From the NCBI GenBank assembly GCA_035248725.1, contig DATFHG010000111.1, forward strand, positions 28,823 through 92,822: a stretch of 64,000 nt of DNA. Reading direction: 5' to 3'. Made by a program: the position numbers and the translations under genes. The DNA is from DASPMP01 sp035248725. Its GTDB lineage: Bacteria; Gemmatimonadota; Gemmatimonadetes; Gemmatimonadales; Gemmatimonadaceae. Of this stretch, positions 41,167-51,814 are shown one piece after another. Numbering within the stretch: the stretch's first letter is position 1; each line of letters begins with the position of its first letter. The notes beneath the pieces were generated by a model. It ran no database searches. It was not told the DNA's origin and saw only the letters and a list, made by a program, of their open reading frames with translations.

Positions 41167-41795
41167 GGGGCGACGAAGAGGTCGGCGAGTCGATCGGCCA
41201 CGCCGTCCAGCGCCAGCGCGGGCGTTTGCGCCGGTGCGCCGGTCAGCTCACCGACCCATCGCGCTTCCGCGAAGCGCGGGTCGAGGAGGACAAAGCGCGC
41301 GATGGCGCGACCGCCCTCGCCGCTGCGCTCGAACCGCAGGTCCACCGGCAGCAGGACATAGCGCACGTCCTCCTCGAGGGCGATCATCGTCCGGAGCTGC
41401 GACGACAGCGGCTCGCCGTATTTGTCGCCCGCCTTGAAGTTCGGAGCGCGCACCTGCTCCACCGACAGCTGATACGGATCGGTCGCATAGGTGCGGTTGC
41501 GCTCGAACGTGCGCACGAGCTGCGTCGGCAGGATCCATTTCGGCGCCAGACCTCGCGCATTGAGCGCGACGACGATGCTGCTGTCGAGCCGGCGCGCTGC
41601 CCCACGCGGGCCGGAAAGCTGGGGAAGCCAGCCGAGCGAATCCGTCCCACGCACGTGCGCGGTGGGAACGACCACGATGCGCTGTGTGGCGTACGATGCG
41701 AGTGGACGCGCATCTGCCGCGCCGCCGTTCGCGCCGTGGTGGCAGGCGATGGCGAGCAGCGCAACGGTCGCACATGCGATCGCGGTTCGCGTCAC
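41163..41795 (-). CDS. Putative lipoprotein of unknown function
   Basis: 210 aa. Signal ending in a lipobox-like LLAIAC suggests lipidation at Cys18. The rest is a mixed alpha/beta domain: RIVVVPTAHVRG, SSIVVALNARGLAPKW, VRYVLLPVDLRFE, ARFVLLDPRFAEARWVGEL. The pattern (paired strands around a putative active domain, with VGEL near the end) recalls periplasmic DUF-type proteins of related bacteria, but I cannot name it. GTG start 6 bases after TACCTT, first gene of the operon with isocitrate dehydrogenase. Confidence 0.7.
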   Translation of the reverse strand: MTRTAIACATVALLAIACHHGANGGAADARPLASYATQRIVVVPTAHVRGTDSLGWLPQLSGPRGAARRLDSSIVVALNARGLAPKWILPTQLVRTFERNRTYATDPYQLSVEQVRAPNFKAGDKYGEPLSSQLRTMIALEEDVRYVLLPVDLRFERSGEGGRAIARFVLLDPRFAEARWVGELTGAPAQTPALALDGVADRLADLFVAP

Positions 41796-41801
41796 AGGCG
41801 A

Positions 41802-41807
41802 AAGGTA
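41802..41807 (-). promoter_or_regulatory. Leaderless-type -10 box of the lipoprotein-IDH operon
   Basis: TACCTT on the minus strand, 6 bases before the GTG at 41795. Confidence 0.5.
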
Positions 41808-41887
41808 ATACGACTCGACAGCCGGGAGGTGGCGGGCGTCGAGAGCTCAGAGTTGAGAGTTGCGAGTCGGCGCGTCACTATTGCCGC

Positions 41888-43954
<2,067 letters not shown>

Positions 43955-43969
43955 TCGCGATCGCGCGAT

Positions 43970-45721
43970 CTAGTTGCCGTCCTTGTTGATCGTCGGATCG
44001 CCGGCGAGCGACTTGCGCGCCCGTTCGGCGCTGGCCATCCACATCTGCACCAGCTCTCCGCGCAGCGGCGGCGCCGCGTCGCGACCCGCGCCGCGTCCGC
44101 GTTCGCGCCGGCGCACGCGCGATTCCGGAATCCCGCCGAGGAAGAACGCCAGGTAGGTGAGGAGGATGACGAAGGCCCACCGCACGGCGACCGTTTCAGC
44201 TGGGTCCGACCCGCCGGACGACAGCCACGCGGCAATCCAAGCGCCGATGCCTGCGAGCCCGGCGACGGCTCCTGCGAGCAGAAGCGCAAAGCGACCGCGG
44301 CGCACCGCAAGCAGTCGTTGCCGGACCGGGCCGGCGACCAGCACAAAGTCCCCAGTCCCGTTGATCAGACTTCCGGAGTCGCGTCGCGTGTCCGCGAAGA
44401 CGTCGGCGATGACCCACACGGGATAACCGGAGCCTACTGCCCACCGCCACCGTTGCAGGGCGAGCAGGGCGTAGAACACGAACACCGTCGCCGCGGAGAA
44501 TGCGACGGCCAGCCCCGCGCCGAGAACAAAGGAGCGAAGCACGGAGGATTCGGCGCCGACGTGTCTGAGTATCGCAAATTCGGGCCACACGCCGAGCGCG
44601 GCAAAGAACACCGCGACCGCGGCTGACGTCGCCGTCGCCGCGCCGATGAGACGCGCGCCGACGCCGCGTACTCCCGACATTCCCGGCGGCGGCCACTCGA
44701 CGACGTTCCGTTCGGCGGGATTGAGGAAATGCACGATGTCTTCGGCGGTCGGTCGCCGCGACGGAGATTTCTCGAGACACCGCGCGATCAACGTCGTGAA
44801 CTCCTCGCTCACGTCCGATCGCAGCTCATCGATGCGCGGAGGCGTCTCGTTCATGTGAGCCGCCATCACGCGCACCGGCGAGCCCTCGAACGGCGGCCGG
44901 CCGACGAGCAGCTCGAATGCGAGCACACCGAGGCTGTAGACGTCGCTCTTACCGGTGACCTCTTCGCCGCTGCCCTGCTCGGGGCTCATGTACGTCGGCG
45001 TTCCGAGGTACATGCCCTCGTCCGTGAGGCGACGCCCGAGACTGTGACGACGCGAGCTGTACGCGGCCGAGATGCCGAAATCGAGAACGAGCGCGCGGCC
45101 CGTCTCGCCGTCGAGCACGATGTTGCTGGGCTTGATGTCCCGATGGTAGACCTTGCGGCGATGCGCGGCCGCGAGACCCGCGGCGACGTCCGCCATCAGC
45201 CGACGCACACGGAGCTCTGTGAGCATACGCCCTCGCAGTGCGCCCATGCCCAGTGTGGGCCCGTCCACGTATTGCATCACGAAATACGGGATGGACCGCC
45301 CGGGCACTTCGCCGACGTGGTACACGTTGACGATGTTCGGGTGCGACACCGCGGCGATGGCCTCCGCCTCGCGCGTGAAGCGTTTACGCGCGACGTGATC
45401 GTCCGCGAGCGTCGGCGCGAGCAGCTTGACCGCCACTTCGCGCTTCAGCACCGAGTCGCGACCCACGAATACGAGGGCCATCCCGCCCTCGCCCACCATC
45501 CCGAGCACGCGAATGTTCGGCGCGAGTGCTTTCACGAGATCGTTGTACAGATCCTGCAGCTCGGCAGGCGGTCGCTGGAAGCGGACAAATTCGCCGGAGC
45601 GGAATTCGCCAGAGGGGACGCTGCGCTTCACCACCGGCGCCGGTGCATCGCACACGGCGCACGTGGTCGCGCGAATGCTGATCGGTGCCTGGCAAACAGT
45701 GCAGTGCGGGAAGTTGCTCAC
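43970..45721 (-). CDS. Membrane Ser/Thr protein kinase with N-terminal zinc ribbon
   Basis: 583 aa. Two CxxC pairs (C7/C10, C21/C24) form a likely zinc ribbon. Residues about 65-330 are a Hanks-type kinase: VGEGGMALVF G-loop, VAVKLLAP with the Lys, YHRDIKPSN (Asp195), LDFGIS, and GTPTYMSPEQ. The rest has about four membrane helices, so the C-terminus is anchored in the inner membrane. The GTG start is used. It lies convergent to cstA and divergent from ybdD. Regulation of peptide uptake by phosphorylation would fit the context, but no target can be read from the sequence. Confidence 0.9.
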   Translation of the reverse strand: MSNFPHCTVCQAPISIRATTCAVCDAPAPVVKRSVPSGEFRSGEFVRFQRPPAELQDLYNDLVKALAPNIRVLGMVGEGGMALVFVGRDSVLKREVAVKLLAPTLADDHVARKRFTREAEAIAAVSHPNIVNVYHVGEVPGRSIPYFVMQYVDGPTLGMGALRGRMLTELRVRRLMADVAAGLAAAHRRKVYHRDIKPSNIVLDGETGRALVLDFGISAAYSSRRHSLGRRLTDEGMYLGTPTYMSPEQGSGEEVTGKSDVYSLGVLAFELLVGRPPFEGSPVRVMAAHMNETPPRIDELRSDVSEEFTTLIARCLEKSPSRRPTAEDIVHFLNPAERNVVEWPPPGMSGVRGVGARLIGAATATSAAVAVFFAALGVWPEFAILRHVGAESSVLRSFVLGAGLAVAFSAATVFVFYALLALQRWRWAVGSGYPVWVIADVFADTRRDSGSLINGTGDFVLVAGPVRQRLLAVRRGRFALLLAGAVAGLAGIGAWIAAWLSSGGSDPAETVAVRWAFVILLTYLAFFLGGIPESRVRRRERGRGAGRDAAPPLRGELVQMWMASAERARKSLAGDPTINKDGN

Positions 45722-45803
45722 GCTGCCGCTCCGTTCCGCTTGCGAACTGGGCGTCGAAGTTTCCGTCAGTTCCTCGGGAGATCGTGCCAGAGGTGCCGGC
45801 CTA

Positions 45804-45819
45804 TGTGACGTGAATCACA
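45804..45819. promoter_or_regulatory. CRP/FNR-type operator, perfect TGTGA-N6-TCACA
   Basis: The full 5-6-5 palindrome TGTGA-CGTGAA-TCACA lies between the kinase and ybdD genes, 75 bases before the ybdD GTG. It is identical to the consensus half sites of the CRP family. Carbon-starvation genes are CRP-controlled in enterobacteria, so the position is suggestive. Confidence 0.6.
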
Positions 45820-45882
45820 ACATATGGCGCGCGCATCCACGCGCCAGAGTCCGGGTCGTTTCCGGTGGGACGACGCATACCG

Positions 45883-45888
45883 TATAGT
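45883..45888 (+). promoter_or_regulatory. Leaderless-type -10 box of ybdD
   Basis: TATAGT, 6 bases before GTG 45895; TTTCCG 18 bases further upstream is a weak -35 candidate. The CRP-like site is centred about 83 bases before the predicted transcript start. Confidence 0.5.
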
Positions 45889-45894
45889 GAAGGC

Positions 45895-46086
45895 GTGCCG
45901 CAACGCGTGCGTCTTCTGGAGCGGGCTGCTGCCGTCATGCGCCGCATCATCGGCGCGCCGGACTACGATCGATATCTGGCACACATGACGGAGCGACATC
46001 CCCGGGACACGCCCCTCACACGGCCCGAGTTCGAGCGACGCTGTCAGGAAGACCGCTATAACCGTCCCGGCACTCGCTGCTGCTGA
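45895..46086 (+). CDS. ybdD: YbdD/YjiX family small protein (CstA partner)
   Basis: 63 aa. The family core is present: MRRIIGAPDYDRYLAHMTERHP, then TRPEFERRCQEDRYN and the C-terminal Cys pair TRCC. YbdD-type proteins are encoded beside cstA/btsT and are required for transport activity. Here the gene is separated from cstA by a kinase gene on the opposite strand. GTG 45895 was preferred to GTG 45865 because of family length and the TATAGT box 6 bases before it. The last 31 bases overlap the convergent MFS gene. Confidence 0.88.
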   Translation: MPQRVRLLERAAAVMRRIIGAPDYDRYLAHMTERHPRDTPLTRPEFERRCQEDRYNRPGTRCC

Positions 46087-47255
46087 ACTGCACCCACAGG
46101 AACGGCGGCGAGCCCGAGCGAGGCGAGCAACGCGAGCGACGCACCCATGGTAAATGCCGCGCCAGGCGCGACACGCTCCCAGACGAGGCCGAAGATCACC
46201 GACGCCGGGAGCGCGGCGACGCCAACGGCCAGATAGTACCAGCCAAACGCTGATCCGCGTCGCGAAGCCGGTACCATGTCCGATACGAAGGCGCGTTCGG
46301 TTCCTTCGGTGAGTCCGAAGAACAATCCGTACACGAGAAAGATCGCCCATGCGTGCCATTGCGTGCGCGCCACGGCGAACGCCACGTACACGGCGGCATA
46401 CAAGAGCCAACCACTGACAAGCGTGGTCTTTCGACCGACGCGGTCCGAGAGCGCACCACCGGGTGTGTTGGACGCGGACTTCACGACGTGCAGCGCCGCC
46501 CACAGGATCGGCAGGAAAGCGACCGGGACACCGAGCTGCTGCGCGCGCAAGAGGAGAAAGGCGTCCGTCGAGTTGCCGAGCGTGAAAATGAAGATGACGA
46601 CGAGCAGCGCCCAGAAGCGCGACGGCATGCGCGACGCGAGGTCGGCTGTCTCCCGGGCGGCGGCGCCGTCCACTCGAGCCACCTCTCTCACACCGGCGAC
46701 GACCACGACGATCGCGAGTGCACCCGGCACAACAGCGAGCCAGAAGACGGTTCGGATTGGCGCATGCGCCCAGTTCAGGAGCGCGAACGCGATCAGCGGC
46801 CCGAAGACGGCGCCGGCATTGTCCGCGGCCCGATGAAATCCGAAAGCGCGTCCCCGAATCGACGGATCCACCGAATCGGCGATGAGTGCATCGCGCGGAG
46901 AGTTGCGGATGCCTTTGCCGATGCGATCGCTCACGCGGATCAGCAGCACCTGCATGCCGCTCTGCGCGATCGCCACGAGCGGTCGCATGGCGGCGGCCAG
47001 CGTGTATCCCGCGATCACCAACGGTTTGCGGCGCCGGACGCGGTCGGACCACCACCCGCTCGCGAGCTTGACGAACGCGGCGGTCGTTTCCGCCGCGCCT
47101 TCGATGGCACCCAGCATGCCGGGCGTCGCGCCGAGCACGGAGGTGAGGAACACCGGCAGGAGCGGATAGATCATCTCGCTCGACACATCGGTGAAGAAGC
47201 TCACGATGCCGAGCGCGAGTACGTTGCGGCCCAACGAGGCGCGCCGTGTGTTCAC
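46056..47255 (-). CDS. Major facilitator superfamily transporter
   Basis: 399 aa with twelve predicted helices. The N-terminus has FFTDVSSEMIYPLLPVFLTSVLGAT, followed by the MFS loop motif GWWSDRVRRRKP, and DRIGKGIRNSPRDALIADSVDP is typical of a branch of uncharacterised MFS pumps. ALSDRVGRKTTLVSG is the matching motif in the second half. Substrate unknown. The GTG start lies 6 bases after TACATT; a frame 92 residues longer upstream is Arg/Pro-rich and overlaps the M20 peptidase gene. Confidence 0.88.
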   Translation of the reverse strand: MNTRRASLGRNVLALGIVSFFTDVSSEMIYPLLPVFLTSVLGATPGMLGAIEGAAETTAAFVKLASGWWSDRVRRRKPLVIAGYTLAAAMRPLVAIAQSGMQVLLIRVSDRIGKGIRNSPRDALIADSVDPSIRGRAFGFHRAADNAGAVFGPLIAFALLNWAHAPIRTVFWLAVVPGALAIVVVVAGVREVARVDGAAARETADLASRMPSRFWALLVVIFIFTLGNSTDAFLLLRAQQLGVPVAFLPILWAALHVVKSASNTPGGALSDRVGRKTTLVSGWLLYAAVYVAFAVARTQWHAWAIFLVYGLFFGLTEGTERAFVSDMVPASRRGSAFGWYYLAVGVAALPASVIFGLVWERVAPGAAFTMGASLALLASLGLAAVPVGAVQQQRVPGRL

Positions 47256-47261
47256 GTCGGG

Positions 47262-47267
47262 AATGTA
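47262..47267 (-). promoter_or_regulatory. Leaderless-type -10 box of the MFS gene
   Basis: TACATT on the minus strand, 6 bases before the GTG. No clear -35 box. Confidence 0.45.
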
Positions 47268-47305
47268 CCACTTGCAAACGTCGCGGCGGACGTGAGAATG
47301 AAGGT

Positions 47306-48508
47306 ATGCCGCCGCACGCCGCCGACCTGACCGCGGAGACGTACCGCGATCTCGCTCGGGCGCGTCGCGTGGTCGGACAACTGGAGGACGAGACGCTGCG
47401 CACGCAGGTCGAAGTCGCGCAGATCGCCGCGCCCACGGGCGACGAGCACCGGCGCGCGGATTGGGTGGCGGAGCGCTTTCGCGCCCTCGGCCTCCGCACC
47501 GACCGGGACGACGCGGGCAACGTCGTCGCACACACGCCGGGCGCCTACGCCGGAGCGCCCGTCGTCGTCTGCGCGCATCTCGACACCGTGTTTCCGGCGG
47601 ACGTGGATCTCGTGGTGCGGCGCGATGGCTCGCGGTACGTCGGCCCGGGCATCTGCGACAACGGACGCGGGATCGCCGTGATGCTGACGCTCGCCCGGGT
47701 GCTGCCCGAATGCGGCGGCGCGCTCGCGCGGGCGGTGGAGTTCGTCGCGACGACCGGCGAGGAGGGAGCGGGCGATCTGCGCGGCGCGCGCCACTACCTG
47801 GGTCGCGCCGATCGTGCGCCGTTCGCCGTGATCGCGATCGACGGCGCCGGCGACGAACGCATCGTGAACACGGGCCTGGGATGTCGTCGCTTTCGTGTCA
47901 CCTATCGCGGGCCGGGTGGGCACAGCTGGTCGGCTTATGGAACCGCGAATCCGGTCCACGCCGCAGCACGCGCCGTGGCCGCGATCACTGCGCTCCGCGT
48001 GCGCGGCGCCGCGCGATCCACGCTGACCGTCAGCCGGATCGGTGGCGGTGTGTCCGTGAATACGATCCCGGAACAGGCCTGGTTCGAGGTGGACGCGCGC
48101 AGCACGGACGGGGTGGCGCTCGGTCGCATGGAGGCCGAGATCCGGGCAATCTCCGGGGCGGCGATTGTCGAAGAAAACAGTTTGCGCCACAGCGGCAGCG
48201 GGGGCCTCACGGGTGAGGTCGAGCGTATCGGCGATCGCCCGTCTGGCGGGACCAGTGCCGATTCCCCGCTCGTCCATGCTGCGCTGATCGCGACGCGGCT
48301 CGTGGGCCGCGTCCCCGAGCTGGCGACGGCGTCGACCGACGCCAATGCCGCCATGGCGCTCGGCGTGCCCGCGATCGCCATCGGCGGTGGGGGCCGCGGC
48401 GGCGACGCGCACTCGACGCGCGAGTGGTTCGATGCGACAGGCGGCACCGCCGGGATGGAACGCGCATTGACGATCGTCGCGACCATGGCGAGGATCGCGG
48501 CGGACTAG
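47306..48508 (+). CDS. M20-family metallopeptidase
   Basis: 400 aa. Di-zinc exopeptidase: VVCAHLDTVFP gives His91 and Asp93, GICDNGRGIAVML the bridging Asp, TTGEEGAGD the catalytic Glu pair, and GDAHSTREWFD the last His. The dimerisation domain lies between (GGHSWSAYGTANP). Relatives cleave peptides, acetylated amino acids or carboxypeptidase G2-type substrates; the GGHSWSAYG loop is like the PepT/CPG2 branch. No signal peptide, so cytoplasmic. gaagg ribosome site before the ATG. Convergent 4-base stop overlap with the nucleotidyltransferase gene. Confidence 0.9.
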   Translation: MPPHAADLTAETYRDLARARRVVGQLEDETLRTQVEVAQIAAPTGDEHRRADWVAERFRALGLRTDRDDAGNVVAHTPGAYAGAPVVVCAHLDTVFPADVDLVVRRDGSRYVGPGICDNGRGIAVMLTLARVLPECGGALARAVEFVATTGEEGAGDLRGARHYLGRADRAPFAVIAIDGAGDERIVNTGLGCRRFRVTYRGPGGHSWSAYGTANPVHAAARAVAAITALRVRGAARSTLTVSRIGGGVSVNTIPEQAWFEVDARSTDGVALGRMEAEIRAISGAAIVEENSLRHSGSGGLTGEVERIGDRPSGGTSADSPLVHAALIATRLVGRVPELATASTDANAAMALGVPAIAIGGGGRGGDAHSTREWFDATGGTAGMERALTIVATMARIAAD

Positions 48509-49494
48509 CGCATCCGGATCTCCGAGTGATCGCCGATGGTGGCGTCGCCGCGGAACCCTTCCATCACGACTTCATCGCCGACGAGCGAGTCGTGCAGCTC
48601 CGTCTTCGCGAGTCGCGATTTCGTCCCCACGATGGAATCCCGGATCTTCGAATCCTCGATCACGGTGCCGGCGCCGATCGACACGTTCGGACCGACGGTC
48701 GAGCGATGGATCGTCACGCCGTCCTCGATGTAGACGGGCTCCACGATCTTCGCGTCCGCCGACAGGTTGGCGGGCTTCCGCGCCATCTTCCGCTTCTCGA
48801 GCATGACGCGGTTGGTTTCGATGAGCGTATCGAGCTTCCCGGCGTCGTACCACCCCTCCACGTCCACCACCCTCAGCTTTGCGCCCTTCTCCACCATGTA
48901 CTGGAACGCGTCGGTGAGGTAGAACTCGCCCTTGTTCGCGGGCTGCTTCATCACGTGGTCGATTCCCTCGAACATGAGCTTCCAGTTCGCGATGTACTGC
49001 AGTCCGATGTTCGCCCGCCTGGAGATGGGCTCGGTCGGCTTCTCGACGATCCGGGTCATGTGGCTGTTCTTGTCGGTGACGACGACGCCGAAGCGCTGGT
49101 AATCCTCGACCTCTTTCACCCAGATGATGCCGTCGTCCTTCGACGATTTGATGATGCTGAAGTCCGCGTCGAAGATCGTGTCGACGAAGATGATCATCAC
49201 GGGTTGGTCCACGTGCGGCTTCGCGAGCGCGACGGCGTCCGCGGTGCCGCGCTGCTGTTTCTGCTCGATGAACACGGACTTCCACGGATACTTCTTCCGC
49301 GCGTAGTCCTCGACCTTCTCCTTGAGATGGCCGGTGATGTAGATGACTTCCTCGACGCCGCCCAGCTGCTTCAAATCGTCCATGACGTAGTCGATTACCG
49401 GCTTGCCGGCGATGCGCAGCATCGGCTTGGGCGTAAGATGTGTATGCGGACGCAGACGCGTCCCCTTTCCTGCGAGCGGAATGATCACCTTCAT
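48505..49494 (-). CDS. Sugar-phosphate nucleotidyltransferase with left-handed beta-helix tail
   Basis: 329 aa. The nucleotide-binding signature IPLAGKGTRLRPHTHLTPKPM opens a Rossmann-like domain; FVDTIFDAD holds a metal Asp, and GVVVTDKNSHMTRIVEKP and GWYDAGKLDTLIETN are typical of RmlA/GlmU-like enzymes. From about residue 250 hexapeptide-like repeats (IVEPVYIEDGVTIHRSTVG, VSIGAGTVIEDS, IRDSIVG) form a left-handed beta helix. It makes an NDP-sugar for cell-surface glycans; the specific sugar is unclear. ATGA overlap with the upstream cupin gene. Confidence 0.88.
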   Translation of the reverse strand: MKVIIPLAGKGTRLRPHTHLTPKPMLRIAGKPVIDYVMDDLKQLGGVEEVIYITGHLKEKVEDYARKKYPWKSVFIEQKQQRGTADAVALAKPHVDQPVMIIFVDTIFDADFSIIKSSKDDGIIWVKEVEDYQRFGVVVTDKNSHMTRIVEKPTEPISRRANIGLQYIANWKLMFEGIDHVMKQPANKGEFYLTDAFQYMVEKGAKLRVVDVEGWYDAGKLDTLIETNRVMLEKRKMARKPANLSADAKIVEPVYIEDGVTIHRSTVGPNVSIGAGTVIEDSKIRDSIVGTKSRLAKTELHDSLVGDEVVMEGFRGDATIGDHSEIRMR

Positions 49495-49895
49495 GGTGTG
49501 CTGGTTCCCTCTCGACCGTAGCGGTCCTTGAGACGCACGACGTCGTCGAGATGCGGAGTGGACGCCTCGAGCACGTCGCAATCGGTTATCGCCTGCATGT
49601 AGTGCACGGTGCCGGGCGCGATGCGGAAGGACTCGCCAGTTTTGAGCCGCATGTCCTGCAGGTCGTCGCGGTCCGGCAGTTTCACCCAGTAGCTCATTTC
49701 GCCGGCGAGCAGGTGGACGGTCTCGTCCTTTCGCTGGTGATATTGGATCGAGAGCGCTTCGCCGGCGTTGATGTGCAGGATCTTCCCGACGTACGCGTCG
49801 GTGTGCGCCCAGATGAGCTCGTATCCCCAGGGCTTGGGAACACGGGTCACCGGCACTCGGGCGGTCAGCGGATTGCCTTTGGGGTAGTCGGACAT
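49491..49895 (-). CDS. Cupin protein, phosphomannose isomerase type II-like
   Basis: 134 aa single cupin. PWGYELIWAHTD, then the metal-binding ALSIQYHQRKDETVHLLAGE with the two His and Glu of cupin motif 1, and GTVHYMQA of motif 2. This matches the C-terminal isomerase domain of bifunctional mannose-1-phosphate guanylyltransferases, here as a separate protein. With the overlapping nucleotidyltransferase gene it probably rebuilds that two-step activity (isomerase plus NDP-sugar synthesis). It is the first gene of the pair. Confidence 0.83.
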   Translation of the reverse strand: MSDYPKGNPLTARVPVTRVPKPWGYELIWAHTDAYVGKILHINAGEALSIQYHQRKDETVHLLAGEMSYWVKLPDRDDLQDMRLKTGESFRIAPGTVHYMQAITDCDVLEASTPHLDDVVRLKDRYGREGTSTP

Positions 49896-50029
49896 TGGCG
49901 GCGAAATATCGCTGGATCGGCGTGGAACGACGACGGGCGCCTCGCGACCACGCCTGGATACGGCGGATTGGCCATCGAATCAGAACGGTATCGGCACAGG
50001 GCATAAGTCCTGCTCTGCCCGCCGTGTAG

Positions 50030-51814
50030 ATGATTCTCGCACCGCGATATCTGCCGCGCCTGGCCGCGACGGTCGGGCTGTTCACCAAGTACGGCCTGGC
50101 CGACGTCGCCGATCGTACGGGGCTGCGCGCGCTCGTCGAAAACGACGAGGCGGCGGACGGGAACGGTGCGTCACCGGAGAAGGCGGTGAAATTCCGCCAG
50201 CGCCTGGTCGAGCTCGGCCCCGCCTACATCAAGCTCGGTCAGGTGCTGTCGACTCGCCCGGACCTCGTGCCGGATTCATACGTCCGCGAGCTCGAGAAGC
50301 TGCAGGACGACGTGCCGGGCATCAGCTACGAGGAGGTCGAAGCGACCGTCGAGCACGAGCTCCAGGCGCGGATGAGCAAGCTGTTCGAGTCGTTCGAGCG
50401 GGAGCCACTCGGCACCGCGAGCCTTGGACAGGTGCACGCCGCCGTTCTCCGCGGTGGACGCGACGTCGTCGTGAAGGTGCAGCGACCGAACATCCGCGAG
50501 GTGCTCGCCGACGATCTCGACTTCTTCCGTGAGCTCGCGACGTTTCTGACGCGACACACCGAGATGGGCGCGCGCGTGGACATGCTCGGCGTCATCCAGC
50601 AGCTCGAGCGCGCGCTGCTGGATGAGCTGGATTACCGGATCGAGGCGCGGAATGCGGCCACCTTCCGCCGGGCGCTCGCGGAGTTTCCGCGGCTGCTCGT
50701 GCCCAAGGTGATCGAGGGCTACACCACGGAAAGAGTCCTCACCACCGAGCGCGTCCGCGGGCTCAAGATCGACGAGGTGAATCCTCTGGTCCGCATCGAG
50801 CACGATTTCGGCGCCGTCGCGGAGGAGCTCACGCGCGCGTACCTCAAGACGATCATCATCGACGGGCACTTTCACGCCGATCCGCATCCCGGAAACGTCT
50901 TCGTGATTCTGGCGGAGACCGAGAATCCGATGACGCCGGCGGAGCTCAAGGCACGCGATCGTCGAGCGGTCAGCCGGCCGGCGCTCACGCCGATTCAGCG
51001 GATCGAACAGCAGGCGCAGAACACCGCCCCGCCAGCGCCCGACGTCGACGTGAAGCTCGCGATGATCGACTTCGGCATGACGGCGCGGCTGTCGACCAAG
51101 ATGCGCGAGCAGATCGTGCACCTGCTGATGGCGCTCTCGGACAATCGCGGCGACGACGCCGCGGAAACGCTGATCGAGCTCGGCGATCCCCTGCCCGATT
51201 TCGATCGCGTCGCGTACACCCGCGAGATCGCCGGCCTGATCGCGCGCAATTACGACCTCTCGATCGGCGAAGTGCAGGCGGGCAAGGTGCTGTACGAGGT
51301 GATCAACATCTCGTACCAGCAGGGGCTCCGGCTACCCGCGGAATTGACGCTGCTCGCCAAAGCCCTCTTCAATCTCGACGGCGTCACGCGCGCGCTCGAT
51401 CCGTTGTTCAGTCCGATCGACGCCATTCGCGATTACGCGAATCAGCTCGCCGCCGAGCGGGCACGGAAGGATTTCTCCCCGCGGCGTCTCTTCCAGATCG
51501 CGACGGAGAGTACGGACTTCGTCGCGGCGCTGCCGCATCGTCTCGAGGTGATCACCCAGAAGCTGGCCGCCGGTGAGTTCGAGACCAAGATGGAAGTGCC
51601 GCAGCTGCTCGTGCTGCTGAAAGGCCTGCAGAAGGTTGCGAACCGGATCTTCACGGGCCTCGTGCTCGCGGGCATCGTGATCGCGAGCGGGCTGCTGATG
51701 CCGTACCGTCGTTCGCTCGCGACCACGGGGTTCATCATCGCCGCCGTCCTCGGCCTGGCGATGGTGGTGAACATCATTCTCGCCGATCGACGCAGCCGCT
51801 CGCCCGGCGAGTAG
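50030..51814 (+). CDS. ABC1/UbiB-family atypical kinase
   Basis: 594 aa. The KxGQ helix motif appears as YIKLGQVLSTRPDLVP, then the Ala-rich loop LGTASLGQVHAAVL, VVKVQRPNI with the Lys, and the catalytic HADPHPGN (Asp284). The metal motif DFG follows at Asp347. Between them about 45 extra, disordered-looking residues (Ala/Pro/Gln-rich) are inserted. Two helices at the C-terminus anchor it in the membrane. UbiB proteins support quinone synthesis or lipid handling; for a menaquinone-using cell the second is equally likely. Confidence 0.9.
   Translation: MILAPRYLPRLAATVGLFTKYGLADVADRTGLRALVENDEAADGNGASPEKAVKFRQRLVELGPAYIKLGQVLSTRPDLVPDSYVRELEKLQDDVPGISYEEVEATVEHELQARMSKLFESFEREPLGTASLGQVHAAVLRGGRDVVVKVQRPNIREVLADDLDFFRELATFLTRHTEMGARVDMLGVIQQLERALLDELDYRIEARNAATFRRALAEFPRLLVPKVIEGYTTERVLTTERVRGLKIDEVNPLVRIEHDFGAVAEELTRAYLKTIIIDGHFHADPHPGNVFVILAETENPMTPAELKARDRRAVSRPALTPIQRIEQQAQNTAPPAPDVDVKLAMIDFGMTARLSTKMREQIVHLLMALSDNRGDDAAETLIELGDPLPDFDRVAYTREIAGLIARNYDLSIGEVQAGKVLYEVINISYQQGLRLPAELTLLAKALFNLDGVTRALDPLFSPIDAIRDYANQLAAERARKDFSPRRLFQIATESTDFVAALPHRLEVITQKLAAGEFETKMEVPQLLVLLKGLQKVANRIFTGLVLAGIVIASGLLMPYRRSLATTGFIIAAVLGLAMVVNIILADRRSRSPGE

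Noticed and set aside
43959..43970. 12-base palindrome GATCGC-GCGATC between cstA and kinase stops as a terminator
   Set aside because: No loop or U-run; too short and simple to be called, although a convergent terminator would be expected here.
45766..47535. Minus-strand open frame of 589 codons over ybdD and the MFS gene
   Set aside because: Out of frame with the MFS transporter and antisense to ybdD; Arg-rich without domains.
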